In this document: in pieces, positions 36,008 to 44,247 of the stretch
How positions within the stretch are numbered: position 1 is the first letter of the stretch
Layout: every line of letters starts with the position of its first letter
NCBI RefSeq assembly: GCF_905120465.1
Contig: NZ_CAJHOF010000012.1
Span: forward strand, 1-55,305
Reading direction: 5' to 3'
DNA length: 55,305 nucleotides
Origin: Campylobacter majalis
Lineage (GTDB): Bacteria > Campylobacterota > Campylobacteria > Campylobacterales > Campylobacteraceae
Position numbers and translations under genes: made by a program
The notes under the pieces: generated by a model
What the model saw: only the letters and a program-made list of their open reading frames with translations
Told to the model about the DNA's origin: nothing
The model's database searches: none

Positions 36008-38374
36008 GTGCGAAACAATCATGTATTAATTTTATCTATTTTTGTTGTTATAGAGCTTTTTGCGGCTGATGATGTTAGGCTTGATGAAGTAAGTGTAACA
36101 GCTAAAAATATCTCATCAAAAAAGTCGATTTTAAACAAGTCTGATATCAAAAAAGGACAAATTTTTAGCGAAAAAGACTTAGTTCGAAATGAAACTGGCA
36201 CAAGCGTGACAGAAGGTGGCAGAAGCGGTAATAATGGCTATGCTATACGAGGTGTCGATAGTGATAGGATCTCTGTAAAAGTCGATGGCATGGAGGCTGC
36301 AGAGAGTTTTATGCCACGGTTTTATTACATAAAAGGCTTTATGAATGGCAATCGAAACTCAACTGAGCTTGAAAATTTATCAAGCATTGAGATTACAAAG
36401 GGGGCAAACTCGCTTACAAAAGGCAGTGGTGCTATCGGCGGTTCTGTATCAATGCAGACAAAAAACGCTTCTGACTTTGTAGCTGATGGTGAAAATTTTG
36501 GACTTTATAGCAAAACAGGCTATGCTTCCATAAACAACGAATTTCGCCAAGTAATAGGCGGCGGTGTGAAATTTAATGGCATTGAAGCACTTTTTCAACA
36601 CACTTATAAAAATGGCGATGAGTATAAGAATTTTTATAGTGGAAGCATCAAGGACATATCTCACTGCGGAGTTGGCATAAACGGCGTAAATAACTCTGAA
36701 AAATACCAAAATCTCTGCTCTTTTGGTAGAATTTTGCCAGATACAGTTAATAGTAAAAGTAACTCACGACTTGCAAAAATTGGCTATAGATATGATAATC
36801 ATTTTATCAACACATTTTATGAGGACCTGCGTCAAAATCACTTCACAGAGCAAAAGAGCAACAGTGTAGCATCACTTAATAGACGAAATTTTAATGAAAA
36901 AATTCCATACGAAAGATATGGTATATATTATGAATATGAGCCGAGCAATGACGCTCTTTTAAGCTATTTTAAGCTTGGTTTTGCAAGACAAAATATTAAA
37001 CAAATCTCACACAGCAATCAATACAACGCTTTTGTAGGAAAAGATGCTTATTTAAATAATAAGATTGATAAATATCGAAGCTATGAATTTTCTCAAAAAC
37101 GAGATCAGTTTGATACACAAGGTATTTTAAGTGAGCTTTGGGGAGGGCATATTTTAAGTTTTGGGGCTGGGGCTCATAAGGGCGAGTTTAAAAATGAAAA
37201 TTTAGAAATTGATAATGGTGGTCGTATTGGAGTGCAAAACTTTACCTATCAGCAGCCAGTTAAAAGTAGGCTGTTTTATGGTTATTTAAAGGATGATTTT
37301 TATCTAACTGATAAGCTTGGATTAAGCTTTGGTATTAGGGCTGATAGATATAAATACACTCCAAAAATGTCAAATTTAAAATATGAAAACGCAAGACAGC
37401 AAATTCAGGAGTTGCCTGAGAGTAAATTTAACGCATTTACTTATGAGGCTGGATTTGAGTATGAATTTATCGATGATGCAGTGTTTTCTTATGCATTTAG
37501 CACTGGTTTTAGAGCACCAAAGATAGAAGAGATGTATTTTGAAATGGGGACGCCCAAATCTAGTACGGTTTATACTAGAAATTTAGATCTAAAGCCAGAA
37601 AAAGCACAAAATCACGAGATAACTTTGAGTAAAAATTCGCAAAATTACGCCATTTCAACTAGTGTATTTTATACAAGATATACTGATTTTATCGATATTG
37701 GATATGATGTTTTGATAGAAACCAGACGAGTTCGTGATCGCAGCACTAGACCAGCTGGATGGAAAAATCAATATTTTCTTGATAAAGTCATCTATAAGCA
37801 AACAAATATCGATAGGGCGGTCATTAAAGGTGTTGAGCTAAATACTAGAGTAAATGGTGGAGTGCTAAATTTGCCTGATGAGTATTTTGCAACGCTAAAA
37901 GCAACCTATCAAAAAGGACGCAAAAGTGATAATACATCACTGATGGCGGTGCAGCCATTTACGGCGATTTTTGGATTGGGTTACGATGGAGAAAGGCTTA
38001 GTTTGCTACTAACAAGTAAATATGTGAGTGCTAAAAGATCAAAAGACGCAAATGATTTTATTCCATTAAACTCGCTTCAGGTAAAAGTCGATAAAACAAC
38101 TGCAAAAGTCGATAAAGGCGAGATAAAACCACATCCATATCTAAGTAATTCTTATTTGATTTATGATCTTACGGCAGGATACAAGATAAATAAAAATTTT
38201 AGTATCAATGCAGGTATTTTTAATCTTTTTGATAAAAAATATACAACTTGGGAGAGTTTGCGTCAGTTAAGATATAATGGCAATCAAGGCTATGTTTTAG
38301 GCTCTGGCGTTGGACTTGAAAGATACACGGCGGCTGGACGAAATTTTAGCATCAGCTTTGAGATGAGATATTAA
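36008..38374 (+). CDS. TonB-dependent receptor, TbpA/LbpA/HmbR type
   Basis: A 788-residue receptor with a signal peptide (HVLILSIFVVIELFAA). The plug has RNETGTSVTEGGRSGNNGYA, RGVDSDRISVKVDGMEAAES and SIEITKGANSLTKGSGAIGG, which match receptors for transferrin, lactoferrin or hemoglobin. The barrel includes STGFRAPKIEEMYFEMGTP and NLDLKPEKAQNHEIT. It should take iron or heme from host proteins. The start is GTG 36008 with AAAGGAA eight bases upstream. It lies 73 bases downstream of the protease autotransporter and could be cotranscribed. No TbpB-type lipoprotein partner is nearby. The intergenic segment ATAATTGATATTTATTTTTA is Fur-box-like. Confidence 0.9.
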   Translation: MRNNHVLILSIFVVIELFAADDVRLDEVSVTAKNISSKKSILNKSDIKKGQIFSEKDLVRNETGTSVTEGGRSGNNGYAIRGVDSDRISVKVDGMEAAESFMPRFYYIKGFMNGNRNSTELENLSSIEITKGANSLTKGSGAIGGSVSMQTKNASDFVADGENFGLYSKTGYASINNEFRQVIGGGVKFNGIEALFQHTYKNGDEYKNFYSGSIKDISHCGVGINGVNNSEKYQNLCSFGRILPDTVNSKSNSRLAKIGYRYDNHFINTFYEDLRQNHFTEQKSNSVASLNRRNFNEKIPYERYGIYYEYEPSNDALLSYFKLGFARQNIKQISHSNQYNAFVGKDAYLNNKIDKYRSYEFSQKRDQFDTQGILSELWGGHILSFGAGAHKGEFKNENLEIDNGGRIGVQNFTYQQPVKSRLFYGYLKDDFYLTDKLGLSFGIRADRYKYTPKMSNLKYENARQQIQELPESKFNAFTYEAGFEYEFIDDAVFSYAFSTGFRAPKIEEMYFEMGTPKSSTVYTRNLDLKPEKAQNHEITLSKNSQNYAISTSVFYTRYTDFIDIGYDVLIETRRVRDRSTRPAGWKNQYFLDKVIYKQTNIDRAVIKGVELNTRVNGGVLNLPDEYFATLKATYQKGRKSDNTSLMAVQPFTAIFGLGYDGERLSLLLTSKYVSAKRSKDANDFIPLNSLQVKVDKTTAKVDKGEIKPHPYLSNSYLIYDLTAGYKINKNFSINAGIFNLFDKKYTTWESLRQLRYNGNQGYVLGSGVGLERYTAAGRNFSISFEMRY

Positions 38375-38447
38375 CTATGTAGGCAAATAAGCAACTTGGT
38401 TTAATACTGATATAAGGATGTAAATTATTTACTTGTGTTTTTGTTAA

Positions 38448-38537
38448 GATCAAGTAAAGCAAAACATAATTAAGAAGCTTGGTGACTATGATAGCAATGA
38501 AAATAAGTATATAAAAACTCAAAATTTAAAAAGCTAA
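38448..38537 (+). repeat. Dispersed repeat copy 2: decayed gene end
   Basis: An open frame after TAA at 38445-38447 reads DQVKQNIIKKLGDYDSNENK and then YIKTQNLKS before TAA 38535-38537, with no start codon or ribosome site. It aligns in frame to DENKYI at 32264. The nucleotide match to 55229-55305 continues on to AAATTTA(GG/AA)GAATTTT. It appears to be the 3' end of a lost gene. Confidence 0.5.
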
Positions 38538-38561
38538 ATTTAGGGAATTTTAAAAGATGAA

Positions 38562-38654
38562 ATGGTTGCTAGAATGATTTACGTTGCCATTCTTGCTGTT
38601 GTTGCGTTAGGCGTTATTGTTGATTGGACTGGGTTTAAAGTAGCTAAAATTTAA
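38562..38654 (+). CDS. Possible 30-residue single-pass membrane micro-protein
   Basis: The frame from ATG 38562 reads MVARMIYVAILAVVALGVIV then DWTGFKVAKI and stops. A start at 38574 (MIYVAIL) is also possible. One membrane helix with a basic C-terminus is predicted. The ribosome site is weak (AAAGATGAA). Its stop overlaps the end of the convergent C39 gene by four bases. The family is unknown, and it may itself be a remnant. Confidence 0.35.
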   Translation: MVARMIYVAILAVVALGVIVDWTGFKVAKI

Positions 38655-39225
38655 AATCTATCAAACAATGCCTTATTACTAGGTAAATTTGGTTTATATT
38701 CTTGTTTAAAATCATTTTTTGGTGCTAAAATCAAAGCATATCCACCTTTTTTGTTTTTATCCCATAGATTATAAAACTGCTTTTTTGTGCTTACATATTT
38801 GCCATAGCTTGGATCGAGTATGGTTATAAAATCGCCTTGATGGTTAATTACTATAACAAAGTGTAGGTGTCTAGGGTCATCTTCTATTTTTACAAGTATA
38901 GGTATGGTTATTTTTTCAAATATGCTTCTATTTATCTGATAGCCTTTTGATTCGTAAGATAGTTTGGCTGCTGTTTGTTGGAGTTTAAGAAAGCTTACCA
39001 TATCTGTATTTAGCTTTTTGTCTTTCTTACTCATGAGTTTTATAATATCTTTTTAAAATCAAGTAAATTTATAAGTGTTGCCAAAGAAGCCGCACCACAC
39101 GACTCCTCATAGCTTTGTCTTATTACTTGCTCGTTTCTAAGCTATTGGTAACTTTTGACGGCGAAGTGGGTGTGTAAGTGAGTAGCAAATATAAAACAAT
39201 AAATCAGTGCTAGTAGAAATTTCAT
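38651..39225 (-). pseudogene. Secreted C39-family cysteine protease, broken
   Basis: The frame from ATG 39225 begins with a signal peptide (MKFLLALIYCFIFATHLHTH). It hits TAG at codon 28 (39142-39144), then continues with the active-site segment RQSYEESCGAASLATLINL (C43). Around 39043-39055 the frame shifts. The next frame reads KKDKKLNTDMVSFLKLQQTA and ends with the histidine and aspartate region HLHFVIVINHQGDFITILDP. Joined, this is a full periplasmic C39 peptidase of about 190 residues, like FapD of functional-amyloid operons. C39 enzymes cut after double-glycine leaders. The last 127 residues alone lack the cysteine. It starts directly after the stop of the preceding gene (TAGATG). Confidence 0.75.
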
Positions 39226-40102
39226 CTATACCTTGATATCCACCGCTTTTTTATTAGATATTTTTTCTAATAACCTAAGAACATCTATGCCTCGTTTTTG
39301 CTCTAGCTCCTTAAGCTTTTGTGCAAAAGCTTTCATATTTTCATCTTTGCTTATATCGTATGTTTCACCTTTGCTTGTGGCTTGTATTGGTTTGCGTTTT
39401 GCATTTTCTTGTGGCTGATTAATCGACGCTTCTATGGCTTCTCTGCTATTTTTATACTCTAGCTCAACCTCTTTATCTAGTTTTTTAAACTCTGCCTTAA
39501 ATTCCTCAAGGCTCATATCATCTTCTGTCAAAAACAGCAAATAGTGATTTTTGTAATTTATAGCAAGTCCATCGAAAAAACTCCGAAAATTTTCTAACTC
39601 CTCTTTGTTCATGGTTGAATCAGCACCATGCATTTTTCCATAAAAAGTAACTTTACCATCTTTGGCATAATCTATGCTGCCTCTTTCATCAAAAAATTTC
39701 ACCATCTTGTGTGCCATTTATTCTTTTTATAGCACCATCTATCGCCCCATTTATACGCGATTTTGCTAGTTGTTCTTCATTTGTATCGCTTGATAAGTAT
39801 TCAAGCATTGATGCTTTTAATTTTTGTATCCAATCAGTTCTTGTTTCTTCTGAGGAAACCCAACTTGCATCAACTTCAAGACCATTTACTGCAACTCGGT
39901 TAGTTGATCCCATTTCATCAAGTGCTTTTGAAATTCTAGTGTTGTAATGCTCTGGTGATAAATTTTGATCTTTGTATAATTCTTCTTGAAATTCTCTTAA
40001 TCCTTTTAAGCCGCCTTCTTTATAGTGCTTACTTTCTTCTATGCCTATATTAAGCCAATTTAGCATACCAATAGGCGTATCTAATAGTAGTTGGCTAATC
40101 AT
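39226..40102 (-). pseudogene. Cytoplasmic C39-locus protein, copy 2, frameshifted in a T6 run
   Basis: The first part (ATG 40102, AAGGAG upstream) begins MISQLLLDTPIGMLNWLNIG and stops at TGA after RINGTQDGEIF. In the next frame it continues at once with DERGSIDYAKDGKVTFYGKM to the end at 39226. Removing one T from the T6 run at about 39693-39698 joins the two into about 292 residues. The C-terminus, RGIDVLRLLEKISNKKA, and the segment PIQATSKGETYDISKDENMK are related to the protein at 41673-42362. There is no signal peptide. I do not recognise the family; its position suggests a role with the C39 system. Confidence 0.6.
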
Positions 40103-40130
40103 TATTAACTCCTTAATTAGCTAAAAATTT

Positions 40131-40156
40131 TTAGGCAAGTAATTTTACTTGCCTAA
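40131..40156 (-). terminator. Hairpin between C39-locus genes
   Basis: TTAGGCAAGTAA and TTACTTGCCTAA form a perfect 12-bp stem with a two-base spacer. On the minus strand it contains the stop codon of 40145-40696. It could terminate or attenuate transcription into the gene at 40102. Confidence 0.6.
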
Positions 40157-40696
40157 ATTTCTTTCTAGTTTTAACTGATAAGAATTTCGCAACTCTTTGA
40201 TCAGGGTGTTATTGTTTAGTATAAGACTGCTATTTATTTTGTGAAATGTGCCTTTTTGAGTGTTGTATGCACCAACATTGTATGTAAAAAGATTATATCT
40301 TGTCCCTCGATTATCAACTTTAACTTCTTTTTTTACAGTAAATATTGGTCTGTAAATATTTTCATCATTAGCATCAAAATAAAATTCTAAAGCATTTATA
40401 TATTAACCCCAACGATTATCATTTACACCACAGTTATTTATACCCATAGCACATATAGTGTGCTTTTGTCTTTCGTTTGGACTTATATCAGTATATACGC
40501 CACTTTCCATATCCAATAATCGAATTTCAACGGCTGTATACTCACCCACAACACTACTCATCTAAGCATTATCAAGAGCATTAACCCCAGTCATATTTTC
40601 ACTTATTGCCCCACCAGTAGCTTTAGATAATAAATCTCCAGCATTAGCACCGATAGATAATACACCAATCAAGACAACTTTAACCAAACTTTTCAT
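40145..40696 (-). pseudogene. Secreted double-glycine-motif protein, copy 2, with two in-frame stops
   Basis: From ATG 40696 the frame starts MKSLVKVVLIGVLSIGANAG, then DLLSKATGGAISENMTGVNA, then meets TAG in LDNA-stop-MSSVVGEY. It continues TAVEIRLLDMESGVYTDISP and ICAMGINNCGVNDNRWG, meets TAA, and runs YINALEFYFDANDENIYRPI up to LERNLGK and TAA at 40145-40147. Except for these two stops the frame is open for about 184 codons. It is a paralogue of 42373-43001: both have a Sec signal, SKATGG, and a G-V-x-x-L-x-x-x-E-M-x-x-V/I-x-G-x-Y motif resembling a double-glycine leader. The first stop replaces the motif's glutamate. Confidence 0.7.
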
Positions 40697-40765
40697 AATC
40701 TATTCTTTGGGAGGTTTATATCTTTATTTTATATCGGCAAATTTTCATAAACATTTATCAGTGTA

Positions 40766-41619
40766 TTAAAATTTTTGCCAAATGCTTATGCCAAACACGC
40801 TATCGGGAGCAGCGCTTGATCCTCCAAGATTTGCAGAAAATGTGATCGATGTATCATCGTCTATGCTATAGGTAGAACCTACGCTATAAGTTGGAATAGA
40901 GCGAACATTGTTTGTTTTTTTATCATTGATTTTATTTGCAGTTTGAAATCTTTGCTCAATGCCAAGATCAAGAGTTATCTTTGGACTCAAAACTATACTT
41001 AGATCGCCGCCAAAGAAAAAGGTGTTGCCATAGTTTATCTTTGCAAAGCTAAATTTTCTAGCTTGATTATATCCAAATCCAGTATAGATAGAATATACCA
41101 CTGGATCAGTATATCCTTTTAAACTTGCCTTTAATGAGTATGATTTAAAGTAAAATTTTTTTGTTCTCTTTTTGCACTTTCATTTTGAAGTATGGCTGTT
41201 TGAAGTGTCAGCATAGGGATAATCTCACCTATTTTATCGCCTCTATAATTAAGCCCAATCCAAAGGTTATCAAATTTTGTTTTATTTTGGCTTTTGGGCT
41301 CTAGGGTAAAAAAGTCGATATACTCATTTCTTTTATAACTTCCACTAAAAGAAGTTATAATATCTAGCTTTGAAGTAAGGGCATACATAAGGGTTTGAGT
41401 AAGAGTTAGTTGCTTTGTATCGTCCCATACAACAGGATCGCCATTTATCATTAAATTTGGAGTGCTAGTATATACATTGGGGTTGCCACTACTTAGCAAA
41501 GATAAGTTTGTAACACTTCTAAGTCCGACTTGTTGTTTATAAAGGCTATCGATGGTTATAGGGTCGGAGGCAAAGAGGGATAGCGCTAAAATAGATACAA
41601 CAACGAATAATTTTTTCAA
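40766..41619 (-). pseudogene. FapF-like/transporter-type outer-membrane barrel, frameshifted in an A7 run
   Basis: From ATG 41619 the signal peptide is LFVVVSILALSLFASD, followed by ITIDSLYKQQVGLRSVTNLS and barrel strands (DIITSFSGSYKRNEYIDFFT). The frame breaks in a run of seven A near 41158 and stops at 41131. The next frame continues KASLKGYTDPVVYSIYTGFG and ends DSVFGISIWQKF at 40766. A single-base correction gives about 284 residues ending in Phe, typical of an outer-membrane barrel. Fap operons pair a FapD-like C39 protease with the FapF barrel, and this locus has the same pair. Family assignment is tentative. Confidence 0.6.
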
Positions 41620-41672
41620 AATTTTATCCTTCTAAGTTTATTGTTTTTTATAAATGCTGATTATGCTTAAAT

Positions 41673-42362
41673 TTAAATCATCTTATCAACTACTTTTTCG
41701 CCCTTTTCTTCGAGCTTTTGCATAAGCCTAAGCACATCGATACCTCTTTCTTGCTCTCGTTTTAAAAGCTCTTGTAGGTAGGCAAATTTTTGATCTTTGT
41801 TTATATCATAAGTCTCTGTGTTTTTACTTACGGCTTGGATGGGTTTAAAACTCTCGCTAGTAGTTTGCAGGCTACCGTAATCAGGCGTTGAGCCACCTTT
41901 AATCCTAGTGTCTATAAAGAATTGATTGTGCCTTGAAAGCATATGACTTTCATACTGATCTATAAAATCACTTATGCTAAGCTCCGTTGATTCAAGTAGT
42001 TCATAACCCTTTTGGCTAGTAAAATCCACTCCATATTTTGCAAAAATTTCATTTGCTTTGTCAATCTCATTTTTAGATACTGTCTTGTCAGAACCATTAA
42101 CTTTGCCCCATATGGTGTATTTGCCATCTATTACAACCCTTGCCACACCAACGTATTGTGTAAAATCTCCTATCGCTTTAGCTATATCTTTGGCTTGTTG
42201 TTCGCTCGTTTTTGCTTCACTGTTTTGCTCTGAAATTTGAGTAGCTTTAGATGGTGTCAAAACATGTGCGGTTTTGGTTTTTGAATTTGATTTTGTGTTA
42301 CTAGCCTGTTGCGCATTAAAGTTTTGATATGATGCAAGGTTTTTTAAATCACTTAGTTGCAT
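41673..42362 (-). CDS. Cytoplasmic C39-locus protein, copy 1 (unknown family)
   Basis: An intact 229-residue protein with no signal peptide. The N-terminus is serine/threonine-rich (SYQNFNAQQASNTKSNSKTK). The middle, VARVVIDGKYTIWGKVNGSD followed by KTVSKNEIDKANEIF, parallels the KVTFYGKMHGADSTMNKEEL of copy 2. The C-terminus, KPIQAVSKNTETYDINKDQK and RGIDVLRLMQKLEEKGE, is helical and shared with it. AAGGAGT precedes the start. It is the only full-length gene in the 38.6-43.0 kb block. It may be a cytoplasmic partner, regulator or chaperone of the secreted proteins. Confidence 0.7.
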   Translation of the reverse strand: MQLSDLKNLASYQNFNAQQASNTKSNSKTKTAHVLTPSKATQISEQNSEAKTSEQQAKDIAKAIGDFTQYVGVARVVIDGKYTIWGKVNGSDKTVSKNEIDKANEIFAKYGVDFTSQKGYELLESTELSISDFIDQYESHMLSRHNQFFIDTRIKGGSTPDYGSLQTTSESFKPIQAVSKNTETYDINKDQKFAYLQELLKREQERGIDVLRLMQKLEEKGEKVVDKMI

Positions 42363-42372
42363 TTTAAACTCC

Positions 42373-43001
42373 TTATCTTTGCATTTTGGCTAATTCGTTT
42401 AACCTAGAAACGAGTGCGTTATCGGCAGCTTTTTGTATTTCTTTAACAATAGGATTATGTTCTAGTGCCAAAGCATAATTTACACTGTGAATAGTTCTGG
42501 TTGAATAATCAAAAGCACCGAGTCTAGCAACATTAGCACGGTAATGTGTTCCACCTGGTGTAGTTCTGATCCGTTTTTCCATTATATACACTAATGCATA
42601 ATGCATTAAATCATAAGTGCTGCCCATCGCTTGATAATATTGCAACAGTCTATCTCTGTTAGCTTGAGAATGTGTTTGAGTTTGTGAATTTAAGTAGCAT
42701 TCTGTAACATTTAATCCGCATATACCCTATCTCTAAGTGTACTTTTTTCAATATCTAATAAACCAGCATCATTATACACCAAGCCAAGCTCGCTATCATA
42801 ATGGGGTATTGCTATAACGGCTACGGATGTATTTGAAATATCTATAACACCAGTAAGCCGATATCTTCCCTTGATATTTTTCATCTCAGACACACTAAGC
42901 TCTTTAACACCAAAAGCATTATTATTAATACTTCCACCAGTAGCCTTAGATAGTAAATTATTAGCGTGAAGCCCCAATGCTAACAACATGCTAAGCAACA
43001 T
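42373..43001 (-). pseudogene. Secreted double-glycine-motif protein, copy 1, frameshifted
   Basis: ATG 43001 reads MLLSMLLALGLHANNLLSK, ATGGSINNNAFGVKELSVS and EMKNIKGRYRLTG, stopping near 42711 after STLRDRVYAD. In the next frame it continues GICGLNVTECYLNSQTQTHS, then LLQYYQAMGSTYDLMHYALV and on to LNELAKMQR at 42373. A single-base change near 42720 would join them. A GGAG six bases before ATG 43011, whose second codon is now TAA, suggests that a T was also inserted at the true start, since ATGAAGACTATG would be a normal signal-peptide start. The LS-x-x-EM-x-x-I-x-G motif resembles a C39 cleavage leader. The gene order copy 1, cytoplasmic 1, barrel, copy 2, cytoplasmic 2, C39 suggests one operon. 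Confidence 0.65.
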
Positions 43002-43109
43002 AGTCTTACATTTTTGCTCCTTTAAATAAGATGATTAATATATACTTACAGCATAATTTTTTATAAAAGAGATAATGTTAATATGCTTATAATTAAGTTA
43101 CTGTATAAA

Positions 43110-44174
43110 TTAACCTTCGCTTAAATCTTCTGCTACCTTTGCGGCTAACTTTAGTTTATCATTGTCAAAGTGTGTGTAAATTCTTGATGTGTTTAAACTA
43201 GCATGTCCTAATGCTTCTTGAACTAAAACTATATCTTTTTGCTTTTTATACAGCATGGTGGCAAACGTGTGTCTAAGCATATGAGCACCATTTTTTTCTT
43301 TTCTGATACCAGCCTTAAATAGTATTTGCTCAACTATCCTGCTAACATAGGCTTGGGTTAGTCGTGTGCCTTTTTTGTTTATAAACAGATATCCTTCTTT
43401 GTTGATATAGTTTATCGCTATTGAGTGAAGATACTCACTTATTAGGTGCTGCTTTATCATGACAATGCGGTATTTGTTGCCTTTGCCGCGTATTCGTATG
43501 ATGTATAAATCGCCCTCTTCACTTATATCTTTTCGTTTTAAATTCAGTGCTTCACTAACGCGAATACCTGTGAAAATTATGAGTTTGATTATTAGTTTAT
43601 TGCGATTTTGGTTTGATTTAAACTCGGCTTCATCGATCGCGGTTAAAAATCTTTTTACTTCATCTTCGCTCATAAACTCAGGCAGTTTTTGCCCTCTAGC
43701 ACCACTGACACCACCCCAATTTTTAAGCTCTACATTATACACATGTGCCTTGCCATCTTCTTCATTTTGTTTATCAAGATATGAGAAAAAATTAATAACA
43801 CTTATGCGGTAGTTTTTCTTACTTGCATCGCTTAGTCCCCCAGTTATCGATGCTAGAGTTTCGCTTAGCAGCTCTTCATCTATCTGCTTTAAACTTGTTA
43901 GCTCATACATACAAAGCGTTTCATATAGTTTTTTAAGCGGATTAAAGTAAGTGTTTATCCCTGTTAATCCAGCGTTTCTAGCTAGTTTAACAAGTCCATC
44001 AAGCTCTATTAAAGTGCCTACTCCACGGTTTAGTTGATAGTTTGCTTTGGCTAAGGCTTGTGGATCTCTTAACTCTTTATTTGATAACGAGCTAAGTTTG
44101 TATTTTACGTAGCGAGTGAGCCAAAACAACATTGATGATTGAAAATCTTGCTTGTGATCTAGTTGGTATTTCAC
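43110..44174 (-). CDS. xerH: XerH-type tyrosine recombinase
   Basis: The 354-residue recombinase has the catalytic set: R in FTGIRVSEALNLKRKDI, K in RIRGKGNKYRIV, H-x-x-R in HMLRHTFATMLYKKQ, H in QEALGHASLNTSRIYTHFDN, and the tyrosine in IYTHF. Length and N-terminus match the XerH of Campylobacter and Helicobacter, which works alone at difH to resolve chromosome dimers. It could instead be a mobile-element integrase, but it lacks neighbouring element genes and has the core XerH length. No difH site was found in the window. Confidence 0.85.
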   Translation of the reverse strand: MKYQLDHKQDFQSSMLFWLTRYVKYKLSSLSNKELRDPQALAKANYQLNRGVGTLIELDGLVKLARNAGLTGINTYFNPLKKLYETLCMYELTSLKQIDEELLSETLASITGGLSDASKKNYRISVINFFSYLDKQNEEDGKAHVYNVELKNWGGVSGARGQKLPEFMSEDEVKRFLTAIDEAEFKSNQNRNKLIIKLIIFTGIRVSEALNLKRKDISEEGDLYIIRIRGKGNKYRIVMIKQHLISEYLHSIAINYINKEGYLFINKKGTRLTQAYVSRIVEQILFKAGIRKEKNGAHMLRHTFATMLYKKQKDIVLVQEALGHASLNTSRIYTHFDNDKLKLAAKVAEDLSEG

Positions 44175-44247
44175 GCATAATCCTTGAAATTTTAATGCAG
44201 ATTATAGCCACTATTTTATATAATTTTGCTTTTTGTTAGGAGAAAAA

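Noticed and set aside
39233-39947. Plus-strand frames of 61-78 codons opposite the C39-locus genes
   Set aside because: They are antisense to the better-supported minus-strand frames, with no start signals.
43110-44174. Reading the tyrosine recombinase as the integrase of a mobile island containing the C39 locus
   Set aside because: It has the length and features of the core XerH recombinase. No att repeats, tRNA or other element genes were seen on either side.
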